Below, piece by piece: positions 8,426-16,462 of a DNA stretch of 64,000 nt. The position numbers and the translations under genes are program-made. The stretch's first letter is position 1; each line of letters opens with the position of its first letter. The notes below the pieces were generated by a model. That model was given only the letters and a program-made list of their open reading frames with translations. It did not search any database and had not been told where the DNA came from. Source of the stretch: Flavilitoribacter nigricans DSM 23189 = NBRC 102662 (GTDB lineage Bacteria; Bacteroidota; Bacteroidia; Chitinophagales; Saprospiraceae); contig NZ_PDUD01000039.1 in the NCBI RefSeq assembly GCF_002646595.1, positions 62,001 to 126,000 on the forward strand, given 5' to 3'.

Positions 8426-10057
8426 TCATCTCGGTGTAATCTTAACCAGCATCCCCGGCACAGAGATATCACCCGGGTCATTTGCCATGGTCCCTATCCT
8501 TTCGATCAGGTCACCGGGAATGATCAGCCGGTTTTTTTCAATCGTTACTTCTTCCGAAAGATCAATTGCTTTTTCGGATAATATATCCTGCCCGTAGATC
8601 TTCGCTCCCTGAGGCAGGTTTTGCGGGAACTCCAGGGTCAGACTCTGATAATAACCAAATATACCTACCGGCTCATCCAGAGCGACTTCTTTTAATACAA
8701 CATCAGCTCTGGGATGGGTCCAGCTTTGTTCCGGTGTCACCCGCCCTTCCGTAGCGACGGCAACTGCTCCGTTTGGGAACCTGGAAGCCATTACATAAGG
8801 TGCTAATCCATTAGCCTTTACTTCCGGCAGCGCGATATTCCGGGCCACGATGGCCGGAGCACTTTGGCGTACCATTTTCCCGTGCGTAGCCTGAAACCAG
8901 GTATCATTTTTTTGAAAAACAATACTGTCAATCAGATTGTGGGCCGAATACTGATAGGTGCCAAAACCCGCAGCCATGGGAGGAGCGATCCGTTGCCACA
9001 ATGCCAATCGATCCATTTCATGGAGTCGTTGGTCGACATGCCGGTCACCCGAGATCTGTAAATGAAAATCGATCCCTTCGTACATCCGTGGTGTCTGCAT
9101 GGGATGGCGTTTAACGGCCACCAGTAAACCCAGGGCCGCAGCGATATTGCAATCATCCTGAATGTTGAGGATAGCATTGTATTCACTATGACCTGCGGTT
9201 TGCACCAGAATATCGTGGATGCGTTGCATCGTAGTGGTGCTTACCAATAATGGAGCTGCATCGTAGGTTCGGAAAACATCCGTGTTTTTAATCACATCCA
9301 GAGATTCTTCCGCTTTAAAACGGAAGCTGTTGGATACCGCATCCGAAGATTGAGCTACACTTTCGGCCCGGTTGTACACCGAGGGATAGAGACTTAAACC
9401 GGGCATATCCCACTTTGGATTCAGGGCGCCGGCTCCTGTAATATACTCTAAGGTAAGTTCGGGATAGATCTCGTTTTTTATTTTTGCTGCGTAGTAATGC
9501 TCCGTATCGCCACCGTCAATCTTCCAATATTCCACTCCCGCATATTTGCTCCATTCAACAAATTTCCTCATTTCCTTTTCCGAAGGATTTCCTCTTACCC
9601 ACAACCCCAGGCCTTTCCAGCCCAGCGCCCGAATGTCCTCGTTCATTTCCTTTATCCTTTCCCGGGGTGCAAGATGCGCGTATCTCGGAAAATCCAGGGT
9701 GTCCATGATCAGGGTAAAAAAAGTGTTTTCCTCTATTCGTTTGTCCTGCCAGCCATGGTCGATCACGAAGTAATAATCACTCCTTGTTTTTGGCAGCATA
9801 ACGACCGCCATACCCTGCGCTCCGAAGATATTTTCCTCGTTCATTTCTTCTCGCGCCGCAGGATTGGTGTAAACCGTCCGGGCGTCGGGATCAGTAACCT
9901 CTTTCCCTTTTAAGATCAGGTAGTTTTGCCAGTACCAGGTGCACCAGTAATTGGGTACCGAACCAACTTCATCGGGCACCAGATGTGGCAATTCTTTCTG
10001 GGTCGTACATCCGAATAAGATGGATGCTACCAGGATGGTCGTAATCGTTATTTTCAT
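8426..10057 (-). CDS. Lipoprotein glycoside hydrolase, alpha-galactosidase-like barrel
   Basis: A 543-residue protein with lipobox LFGC (Cys17). The middle part is a TIM barrel of the GH27/GH31/GH36 type: a DHGWQ segment near 100, an ALGWKGLGLWVRG strand-turn, and VEYWKIDGGD, where Asp181 matches the catalytic nucleophile of clan-D alpha-galactosidases. A beta-rich C-terminal domain follows from about residue 420. It probably cleaves an alpha-linked sugar outside the cytoplasm. No SusC/SusD pair or other glycosidase is nearby, which is unusual for a Bacteroidota glycan enzyme, so the substrate cannot be inferred. Confidence 0.72.
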   Translation of the reverse strand: MKITITTILVASILFGCTTQKELPHLVPDEVGSVPNYWCTWYWQNYLILKGKEVTDPDARTVYTNPAAREEMNEENIFGAQGMAVVMLPKTRSDYYFVIDHGWQDKRIEENTFFTLIMDTLDFPRYAHLAPRERIKEMNEDIRALGWKGLGLWVRGNPSEKEMRKFVEWSKYAGVEYWKIDGGDTEHYYAAKIKNEIYPELTLEYITGAGALNPKWDMPGLSLYPSVYNRAESVAQSSDAVSNSFRFKAEESLDVIKNTDVFRTYDAAPLLVSTTTMQRIHDILVQTAGHSEYNAILNIQDDCNIAAALGLLVAVKRHPMQTPRMYEGIDFHLQISGDRHVDQRLHEMDRLALWQRIAPPMAAGFGTYQYSAHNLIDSIVFQKNDTWFQATHGKMVRQSAPAIVARNIALPEVKANGLAPYVMASRFPNGAVAVATEGRVTPEQSWTHPRADVVLKEVALDEPVGIFGYYQSLTLEFPQNLPQGAKIYGQDILSEKAIDLSEEVTIEKNRLIIPGDLIERIGTMANDPGDISVPGMLVKITPR

Positions 10058-10108
10058 TACAATTTTTTGTTTTCCTGCCGGTCTGCTACCCGATTGCCGG
10101 GGTAATGA

Positions 10109-11269
10109 CTATTTGCAGCCGCGCGGGTCATTTTCCGCTGCCTCCATTTCGTAGGCCAGATCGCTGACAAACTCGTCTATTTGCTTCCTGGTCACATTGG
10201 GCATACAAATTACGTGAGTGACCTCTTCTTCGGTGGCCAATTGCCATTTTTCCTTAATGTTTTCCGAAACTTTAGGAAAAACGACCGTAATGGCCCCTTC
10301 GTTGGTCCAGGCCGGGATCCCCAGTTTGAGTAATTCGTTTTTGCAATATTGAGCGACCTCCAGACTGTGCAAATAGCGCTTTTTTAATCCTTCCAGCCCC
10401 ATCTTTTTAATGGCATACCACAAAAACAGCGCACTATGCCCATTGCGGGAACCCGAAATGGTCGTATCCAGGGTGCCAATGTAGGAAACACCTTTGGCAA
10501 TCCGGTCCCTCAGCGAGCGTTTCGTCACAATGACTCCGGAAGGAATGGGGGAACCGATAAATTTATGTCCGCTGATGGAAATGCTGTCCGCTCCATCCTG
10601 AAAATCGAAGGGAATATGAGGTTCGATAAAAGCGCCAAAAGAACCCGACAAAGCAGCATCACAATGGATGTAGTGGTCCTGGATCGCCAGTTTTTTCAGG
10701 ATACCTTTCACTCTGGCCACATCATCTTTAGCCTCTTTCATGGTGGTGCCAAAGGTGGTTAAAATGATGGCGGGTTTATGCCGGTTAAACCGCAGCATAC
10801 TTTCCAGGTCCTCGTAGTCTATCTCACCATTTTCCTGGGACCGGATCACAATGCTCGGAATATTCAGCAAATGAATATTTTTTTTGACGCTGTAGTGCGT
10901 GGATTCCGAAGAGTACACCATAGCCTTGGGATATAACTCCCTGGCGATATACAGTCCGTACAGATTGCTTTCCGATCCCCCATTGGTAATGTACCCCCAA
11001 TAATCTTTAGGGTTTGCCCTGAACAGCTTCGCAAAGGTGTCAATCACTTCTCTTTCCATATCATGGGTCTGCACCTTGTAGGTGCTGTCCTCATACGGAT
11101 CGCCGAGATTGTTGATGGGATAATCCAGGAACGCATACAGTTCTGAATAGTCAAAATCCTTAGCCACCGGATAGCCTAGAAATAAGTCGCTGGACTGCTT
11201 TAGCTGTCGTAAAAGACGATGCAGTTGCTGCTGGTTGGATAAGTTTGCCACTTCTGCCATGTCGAACAT
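10109..11269 (-). CDS. hdc: PLP-dependent histidine decarboxylase family protein
   Basis: A 386-residue group II amino-acid decarboxylase. The segments NGGSESNLYGLYIAR, SSESTHYSVKK (His125 stacking on PLP), HCDAALSG (Asp204) and ISGHKFIGSPIPSG (Lys236, Schiff-base lysine) match the bacterial PLP histidine decarboxylases of the Morganella type, which are of nearly this length. A related serine or aromatic decarboxylase cannot be excluded. I use the ATG at 11269, preceded by AAGG; a TTG 24 bases upstream is less likely. It diverges from an Lrp/AsnC regulator that may control it. Confidence 0.8.
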   Translation of the reverse strand: MFDMAEVANLSNQQQLHRLLRQLKQSSDLFLGYPVAKDFDYSELYAFLDYPINNLGDPYEDSTYKVQTHDMEREVIDTFAKLFRANPKDYWGYITNGGSESNLYGLYIARELYPKAMVYSSESTHYSVKKNIHLLNIPSIVIRSQENGEIDYEDLESMLRFNRHKPAIILTTFGTTMKEAKDDVARVKGILKKLAIQDHYIHCDAALSGSFGAFIEPHIPFDFQDGADSISISGHKFIGSPIPSGVIVTKRSLRDRIAKGVSYIGTLDTTISGSRNGHSALFLWYAIKKMGLEGLKKRYLHSLEVAQYCKNELLKLGIPAWTNEGAITVVFPKVSENIKEKWQLATEEEVTHVICMPNVTRKQIDEFVSDLAYEMEAAENDPRGCK

Positions 11270-11293
11270 TTTTACCTTATGATTTTGTTTCAA

Positions 11294-11425
11294 AATTAGC
11301 GACCGGCAGAATTAAAATCTACAAACGACAATAAATAAGAAAATAAATCTTTGCTTTAAGCATAATCAGTAATTTTACACTAAAAACGATTTTACACAGC
11401 TTCCAATTCAGAAAAATAATCTCCT
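11294..11425. promoter_or_regulatory. Divergent promoter region between hdc and the Lrp-type regulator
   Basis: A strongly AT-rich 130-base gap between two divergent starts. For the plus-strand regulator a TTTG at about 11352 is followed after about 16 bases by TAATTTTA, a fair match to the Bacteroidota -33/-7 pair (TTTG and TAnnTTTG). No clear operator dyad is visible. Lrp/AsnC proteins usually bind such divergent gaps, so shared control is an inference from layout. Confidence 0.45.
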
Positions 11426-11878
11426 ATGGATAGTATGGACAAACGGATTTTAGCGGAACTTCAGGTAAATGCCAAACAGAACACTAAGGAAATTGCCGGT
11501 AAAATAGGACTGAGCGTGACACCGACCTACGAAAGGATCAAAAAGCTGGAACAGCGGCAGGTTATCAGATCGTATGTTGCCCTGCTGGACCGGGATAAAA
11601 TCGGGAAGCAGGTCGTGGCTTACTGCCAGGTTACCTTACTCCAGCACCAAAAGGATCTGATCGCTCATTTCAAGGAAAAGATCCTGCTGCTTGCGGAGAT
11701 CATGGAATGCCACCATGTTTCGGGAAATTATGATTTTCTGTTGAAGGTGGTAACGAATAACATTCCGGAATTTCACGAATTTATCAACCAGAAATTATCG
11801 GTGGTCGACGGCATTTCTACCATCCACAGTTCATTTGTGATGCATTCACTCAAGGATACGACCGCTTTTAATTTGTGA
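11426..11878 (+). CDS. Lrp/AsnC family transcriptional regulator
   Basis: A 150-residue regulator of the usual Lrp length. Residues 4-60 form the AsnC-type helix-turn-helix (ILAELQVNAKQNTKEIAGKI, then a recognition helix SVTPTYERIKKLE); residues 65-145 form the RAM/AsnC ligand domain with the typical VSGNYDFLLKV strand. Members sense amino acids and form octamers. It is divergent from the histidine decarboxylase gene, which makes histidine or histamine-related control a reasonable guess. It is the only plus-strand gene in the first 39 kb. Confidence 0.88.
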   Translation: MDSMDKRILAELQVNAKQNTKEIAGKIGLSVTPTYERIKKLEQRQVIRSYVALLDRDKIGKQVVAYCQVTLLQHQKDLIAHFKEKILLLAEIMECHHVSGNYDFLLKVVTNNIPEFHEFINQKLSVVDGISTIHSSFVMHSLKDTTAFNL

Positions 11879-11919
11879 TTTCAATTTGCCGGGGCCGTAT
11901 AATGACGGGCAAGCCCGGC

Positions 11920-12111
11920 AGGGCTGTTCAGTTCTATAGAAACGCAATTCGAATTTTTCAATTACAATGTCAAGCACAATAGCAATAGCAAGCAAAAGGC
12001 AGCTTTCTGCTCCGATTTTGACCTTTTCGCCTGATTTTGAGTTATTAAAATTGCTATTGCCATTGAAATTGCCATTTTTTTTATTCAATAATTTGAGAAC
12101 TGAACAGCCCT
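11920..12111. repeat. Element bounded by a perfect 16-bp inverted repeat
   Basis: AGGGCTGTTCAGTTCT (11920-11935) is repeated exactly as its reverse complement at 12096-12111. Between them lies AT-rich DNA with a second, looser inverted pair (AATAGCAATAGCAA near 11976 and TTGCTATTGCCATTG near 12050). GC-rich GGGC/GCCC patches flank both ends. It contains an 80-codon minus-strand frame of low complexity (Asn/Gly repeats) that I do not call a gene. The structure suits a MITE-like insertion just downstream of the Lrp gene. Confidence 0.65.
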
Positions 12112-12176
12112 AGGGCGAGCCCGGGGAAGCGTAGTCCGGGTTCCAGATTGATAAAAATGTCGCAGCACGGCCTCCC

Positions 12177-13451
12177 CTATAAAATGCTCAGCAGTTCCCC
12201 CAGCAGTTTATTTTTCAGCATCTCATTCTTCTGCAGCGGATTCCATTCCTGTATAATCACGGCAATAATATTTTTGTCCGGTATCAGGATGATGTGCTGC
12301 CCGCCTTTCCCCCTTGCGGCATAAAGCGTACGCTTATCCTTGGTCCGGAGCAGCCACCAGCAGAGGCCGTACCCCACCTCATCGTAACTGTCGAGCGAGC
12401 GAAACGCATCACTGGTACTCGTATAATTCGTAAAAGTTTTACTGACCCAGGTCGAATCCAAAATTTGTTGTCCGTCCAGATGGCCCCGGTGCAGGAATAA
12501 AGCTCCGAAGCGGGCGAGATCCCGCGCGGTATAGTAGGATTCATCCCCCCCTAAATAATAACCGTCGATCGCTTTCCAAAACCCGACCTGCATGCCCAGC
12601 GGATTGAACAATTTGCGATCGGCAAACTCCTTAGTCGACTGCCCGGTAGCCTTGCTGACAATTGCGGATAAAATATTCTGCGAGCCGGTAAAATAGCGGA
12701 ACTCCGTGTCCGGCATTACCCGAAGATATTCTGAGGTAATGCATTGCTCTACGGTCTGGAAACCATCCCCACCGGCCCATCCGCCCCGCATGGAAAGTAA
12801 ATGTTGCAGGGTCAGCGCTCTTTTGAAATCGCCGTAGGGTTCATCTTTATATTCCGGGAAAAACGGTAAGACCAGTTCGTTTTCCGACTTAATATGCTGA
12901 TCCTGGATAGCCAAACCGACCAGGGCGGAAGTGATGCTTTTGGTGACCGAATGCACATTGAATGCACTGTACCGGGTAGCCCCGGCGAGATATTTTTCAA
13001 CGATGAGCTGGTCATCTTTTACGACCAGTAATCCCCGCAGCCGCTCCCACTGATCCAGTTTGCCCAGGTAATCCGATAAGCGACCGTCGGCGTATCCATG
13101 CCCCTCCGGCGTCCCGCTTGCCCAGGCATAGGGCTCGTAATCGACTTCAAAGGATTGGGATCTACTGAACGGCGGATTGAGATTGAGCGGATGCCACTTA
13201 AACGCATAGTTAAACAGATTGACCACGCCCATGAGGACGACGATAGCGACAAATCCCGTTAGCAATTTTTTCTTCGGATCAATGCCGTTTTTCCAGATTA
13301 GCGAAATCAGTGTAAAGAGCAACAACAGAAATGAGAGAAAGTACTCGATCAAATTCGGATAGGGGTAGTAGTAATATTTTGCTTTAACAATGAACGCCAA
13401 AATGAGAAATGCAACGGTAATGGTCGAAAACAGCAAAAGGTATTTTCTCAT
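12177..13451 (-). CDS. Membrane-anchored serine hydrolase (beta-lactamase/PBP-like)
   Basis: A 424-residue protein. Three transmembrane helices occupy about residues 4-24, 36-53 and 64-82, followed by a class C beta-lactamase-like domain. The SxxK motif is SVTK (Ser168, Lys171), YFTGSQN near 255 is the Tyr-x-Asn equivalent, and GKGGQH near 380 replaces the KTG/HTG box. Members act as esterases, D-aminopeptidases or amide hydrolases rather than true beta-lactamases. The catalytic domain should face the periplasm. It is transcribed alone. Confidence 0.82.
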   Translation of the reverse strand: MRKYLLLFSTITVAFLILAFIVKAKYYYYPYPNLIEYFLSFLLLLFTLISLIWKNGIDPKKKLLTGFVAIVVLMGVVNLFNYAFKWHPLNLNPPFSRSQSFEVDYEPYAWASGTPEGHGYADGRLSDYLGKLDQWERLRGLLVVKDDQLIVEKYLAGATRYSAFNVHSVTKSITSALVGLAIQDQHIKSENELVLPFFPEYKDEPYGDFKRALTLQHLLSMRGGWAGGDGFQTVEQCITSEYLRVMPDTEFRYFTGSQNILSAIVSKATGQSTKEFADRKLFNPLGMQVGFWKAIDGYYLGGDESYYTARDLARFGALFLHRGHLDGQQILDSTWVSKTFTNYTSTSDAFRSLDSYDEVGYGLCWWLLRTKDKRTLYAARGKGGQHIILIPDKNIIAVIIQEWNPLQKNEMLKNKLLGELLSIL

Positions 13452-13631
13452 TTATTCATTCGTTTTGGTGGGTTCTATTTTTGAGGCTGGTAATATGTAT
13501 ACCTGGTTTTTCCTGAACCACTTGCGTTGAGTATCCCCATCTCGCTATCGGACTGAAGATGACCATCTTGCAGGCTGAACGCGACAGGTGTGATCGGGAT
13601 TATTGTAAAATGGTTTCATCAGGGTTATTTG

Positions 13632-13672
13632 GCTGGTCGATCGGCCCCAACCTAAGCGGTGCTGAGACCAGC
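13632..13672. repeat. Palindromic intergenic sequence with a distant relative at 37941-37970
   Basis: GCTGGTC (13632-13638) and GACCAGC (13666-13672) form a perfect 7-bp stem around a GC-rich loop. The region 13637-13671 resembles 37941-37970: both carry TCGAT, GGCCC, CCT and CGGTGCTGA in the same order. The site lies 23 bases past the stop of the downstream minus-strand gene, the same placement as the cassette-type palindromes in the right part of the window. Confidence 0.5.
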
Positions 13673-13694
13673 AGTTTATTCGGTGCATCTTCTT

Positions 13695-14582
13695 TTACTC
13701 CCCCAGCGGATTCCAGTTCCCCTCCTTATATTTCCGCATAAACGTGGCTGAGCTCGCTACATATTTGCTCTTGAATTCTTTATTCCGATGATTAAAAATG
13801 GAAAACCCGTTTTTGCCCGCCAGGTCCCTGATCGCGTCTTCATTTGATTCGGCCCTTTTTTCTACTACGTAGATCAGCGAATAACCGGTCAGATCGTGAC
13901 TGGATAAAAGGTTCTCTATTTTATCCAATGACGTTTTAATGAGGATCTCATCCTTCGCAATACCATTTATTGTTTTGAACTTATTCCGAAGATCGCCCCC
14001 TCTGATGTCGAGATAGATCTCATTTTCGTGATCGGCTAACAAAATATAACTCCCCACTATAAACGGATTGGAGCTTACGGAACTCATACCGATCTTTTCA
14101 TCCAGCAATTGGTGTTTGGAGAAGTTGATCACCCTGAGCTTATCCGAGTTTTCATTATCGAAGCGGATGAAGATCTGTACGGATTTGAAACTTTTTTCAG
14201 CTTCCGATCCGACCGTAAAGTCGTATTCCGGCATGATATTTTCCGTGACCGTTTTTCCATTGATCAGGGCCAGTCCCTCCTTCGCCGTTTTACCAATAAA
14301 GGTGGTGTGGTAGTGATGGAAATCCTCCGCTCCCGCCAGGTCGTTCAACATTTTCATTTTGAAGGTAAAATCCTCGAGATTGAACTCACTCTTATAGGCC
14401 TCACTTAGAAAATTGTAACCCTTCGCATAATCCTCTTGCCTTATGTGGTTCATAAACTCGATCGCGATTGCTTCGTGGTCGATCCCTTTCGTGCCGAATA
14501 GCTGTTTTTCCGTAGACTGCCCCGAAGCATGCTGCACGATGAGCAGGAGGGCAATCACCAGATTGAGCAGTAATTTTCTCAT
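13695..14582 (-). CDS. Exported hypothetical protein
   Basis: A 295-residue protein with a Sec signal peptide (about 1-21, cleaved after HASG). Residues 35-150 resemble the DUF3887-like fold of small secreted helper domains (a helical AIEFMNHIRQEDY unit followed by strands), and the C-terminal half has a DEILIKTSLDKIENLL helix region. No catalytic motif is seen and I do not recognise a named family. It is transcribed as a single gene with 130-240-base gaps on each side. Confidence 0.6.
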   Translation of the reverse strand: MRKLLLNLVIALLLIVQHASGQSTEKQLFGTKGIDHEAIAIEFMNHIRQEDYAKGYNFLSEAYKSEFNLEDFTFKMKMLNDLAGAEDFHHYHTTFIGKTAKEGLALINGKTVTENIMPEYDFTVGSEAEKSFKSVQIFIRFDNENSDKLRVINFSKHQLLDEKIGMSSVSSNPFIVGSYILLADHENEIYLDIRGGDLRNKFKTINGIAKDEILIKTSLDKIENLLSSHDLTGYSLIYVVEKRAESNEDAIRDLAGKNGFSIFNHRNKEFKSKYVASSATFMRKYKEGNWNPLGE

Positions 14583-14717
14583 TTTTCTCAGTTTTTGGGA
14601 TAGGTATGCTGTTCATGCTCCGCCGCCAGTCCACGGAGGCCAAATGGGGCAAGACCCCAGCAGTTTTAACATCAATAAGTAAGTACGCTGGAATAAATTC
14701 AGGCCATGTTCTACAAC

Positions 14718-15083
14718 CTATTCCGAACGCAGAATTTTCTCCATCTTGCGCCCTCTGGCCAATTCATCCACCAGTTTGTCCAGGTATCTGACTTCTTTAG
14801 TCAGTTGATTTTCAATTTCCTCGATCCGGTATCCGCAGATTACCCCGGTGATGAGATGGGCATTGGGGTTGATGGTAGCCCGGTCAAAAAATTGGGCAAA
14901 GGTGGCTTTTTCATTGATCAATTCCTGCAGGTCCGCTTCCGTAAAGCCGGTCAGCCATTCGATTACCTCGTACAGTTCCTCTACCGTTCTGCCTTTCTTT
15001 TCCACCTTGGTTACATAATGGGGAAAGACCGAGGAAAAGGTCATTTTGGCGATGCGATCGTTGTGTGCCTGTGTAGTTTTCAT
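14718..15083 (-). CDS. DUF2200 family protein
   Basis: A 121-residue protein matching the DUF2200 family along its whole length: RIAKMTFSSVFPHYVTKVEKKG near the start, LYEVIEWLTGF near 40, INEKATFAQFFDRA near 57-70 and ITGVICGYRIEEIE near 80. Members are small cytoplasmic proteins of unknown role, scattered among accessory gene sets. No catalytic residues are known. It has no close operon partner. Confidence 0.8.
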   Translation of the reverse strand: MKTTQAHNDRIAKMTFSSVFPHYVTKVEKKGRTVEELYEVIEWLTGFTEADLQELINEKATFAQFFDRATINPNAHLITGVICGYRIEEIENQLTKEVRYLDKLVDELARGRKMEKILRSE

Positions 15084-15219
15084 AGGTCAATGCGAATTTG
15101 TGGTTACATTTTGTAATTGATACGGGACGGGAAAGATAATCAATTAATGGCTTTGATCGACCCTTGCCTAATTGGGTAATAAGGACAGTCGCAAAATTCC
15201 GAATTGAGCAGCAATCGAT

Positions 15220-15960
15220 CTACAATTTATCGATCAACACCAGCAGCAGTGATAAGCCCACACAAAATATTAGATACCAAACATACGTCAACAAGGTCCG
15301 CAGGATGTTCATTATTCGATTGCCTTCCGAAAAGAACTGCCAAAACACCCAGAACGTATAGCCAATGGCCGTCAATAAGGAAAAAGGCTCCAAAATTTCC
15401 CAGCCGGTTACGGCCCTCCCGATGGCAAATAGCGCGTAAATGATGGCCTGCTGCCCCGTCAGGTAGGTGTTGACGACCAGATGTTCCAGAAAGTTCTTGC
15501 CGAATTTCGAAAAGGACAGGTAGGACGCTAAGGAAAACAAGGGGAGCAGCAGTAAAGACGTATACGCATAATTCTTGGCGAACCAGGTCGCTATTTTGGG
15601 AACAGCCGATGCGGAGTCCAGTCCGGCAGCCCCGTTCATCCAACCCGTAATTAAATCGTCTATCCAGGTATTTTGACCGCTTAGCTGCGCGATCAGGAAA
15701 TATAAGGTGGACCAGGTTAGCACGTAAGCGACGGGTTTGAAGTGGTCCTTGCGTTTTCCATTCAGGTATTCCTGCAGGCTTTTGCCCGGTCTGGTAAATA
15801 ATGCTTTCAGGGTATAAAAGAATCCCCGGTTGACCTGGAAGACACCCTCCGAAAGTTCATGGAGCACCGTAGTGAGATTGATCCTGTTCACTTTTGCACT
15901 TTGCCCGCAATTACTACAGAAGTTTCCAGCAAGCGGATATCCACAATTTCTGCAATTCAT
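15220..15960 (-). CDS. DUF3667 membrane protein with zinc ribbon
   Basis: A 246-residue protein typical of Bacteroidota. A short zinc ribbon (Cys3, Cys6, Cys14, Cys17) is followed by the DUF3667 signature (LHELSEGVFQVNRGFFYT, then LFTRPGKSLQEYLNGKR near 55-70) and about four to five transmembrane helices. The ribbon is probably cytoplasmic. The family has no known function. It stands alone. Confidence 0.82.
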   Translation of the reverse strand: MNCRNCGYPLAGNFCSNCGQSAKVNRINLTTVLHELSEGVFQVNRGFFYTLKALFTRPGKSLQEYLNGKRKDHFKPVAYVLTWSTLYFLIAQLSGQNTWIDDLITGWMNGAAGLDSASAVPKIATWFAKNYAYTSLLLLPLFSLASYLSFSKFGKNFLEHLVVNTYLTGQQAIIYALFAIGRAVTGWEILEPFSLLTAIGYTFWVFWQFFSEGNRIMNILRTLLTYVWYLIFCVGLSLLLVLIDKL

Positions 15961-16024
15961 TTTTTAACTGTTAAAGCAAGGGTTTGGAGGAAGCTAGCCG
16001 GTGGCAAAGCTTCTATCCTATTCT

Positions 16025-16366
16025 TTAATTTTCTTTAAGGTACTTGATGTAGTTGGTCAGAAGGCCACGAATTTGTTCCGCCGCCACGGGATTAGCGGAA
16101 TGAACCTGGAATTTCAAATTTGTCAGATCGAGTCCTGATTTATAAACCAGCCACTTGGCTGCGGCGTAGCCGTCCGGTGCAAGCTGTCCGTTTTTATCTA
16201 ATCCCAGATCGTTGTCGAAGCTAATGAAGTCGGGCAGGCCGTTTTTTTCTATATACGCAACAAAATCCTCATAAGTCCTGACAGTTTCGAATTCAGGTAC
16301 TAAAGATCTATCGTAAACCATGTCAATGGTTCTTAAGTCATCCAGAAAGAGCTTTTTCAATTTCAC
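16025..16366 (-). CDS. Cyclic-phosphate processing receiver (cREC) domain protein
   Basis: A 113-residue single-domain protein if started at the GTG at 16366, giving KLKKLFLDDLRT at the N-terminus as in its relatives. A TTG at 16438 would add 24 unlikely residues. LFLDDLR, DFISFDNDLG and KFQVHSANP match the receiver-like domain found in predicted nucleotide-signalling and RNA-repair systems, with the acidic pair and Asp kept. The 24-base gap to the oxidase gene downstream may allow co-transcription. Its partner is unknown. Confidence 0.7.
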   Translation of the reverse strand: MKLKKLFLDDLRTIDMVYDRSLVPEFETVRTYEDFVAYIEKNGLPDFISFDNDLGLDKNGQLAPDGYAAAKWLVYKSGLDLTNLKFQVHSANPVAAEQIRGLLTNYIKYLKEN

Positions 16367-16462
16367 ATTAGTATAGCTGTTAATCTCCCATACGGATGTG
16401 ATCACAGCGGTTTGGTAAAAATAGTTACTCCCTTCCAACGTACCGGGCCGTCGATTTGAGAG

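Noticed and set aside
11846-12088. 80-codon minus-strand gene rich in Asn and Gly
   Set aside because: It lies within the inverted-repeat element, overlaps the 3' end of the Lrp gene and has low-complexity sequence.
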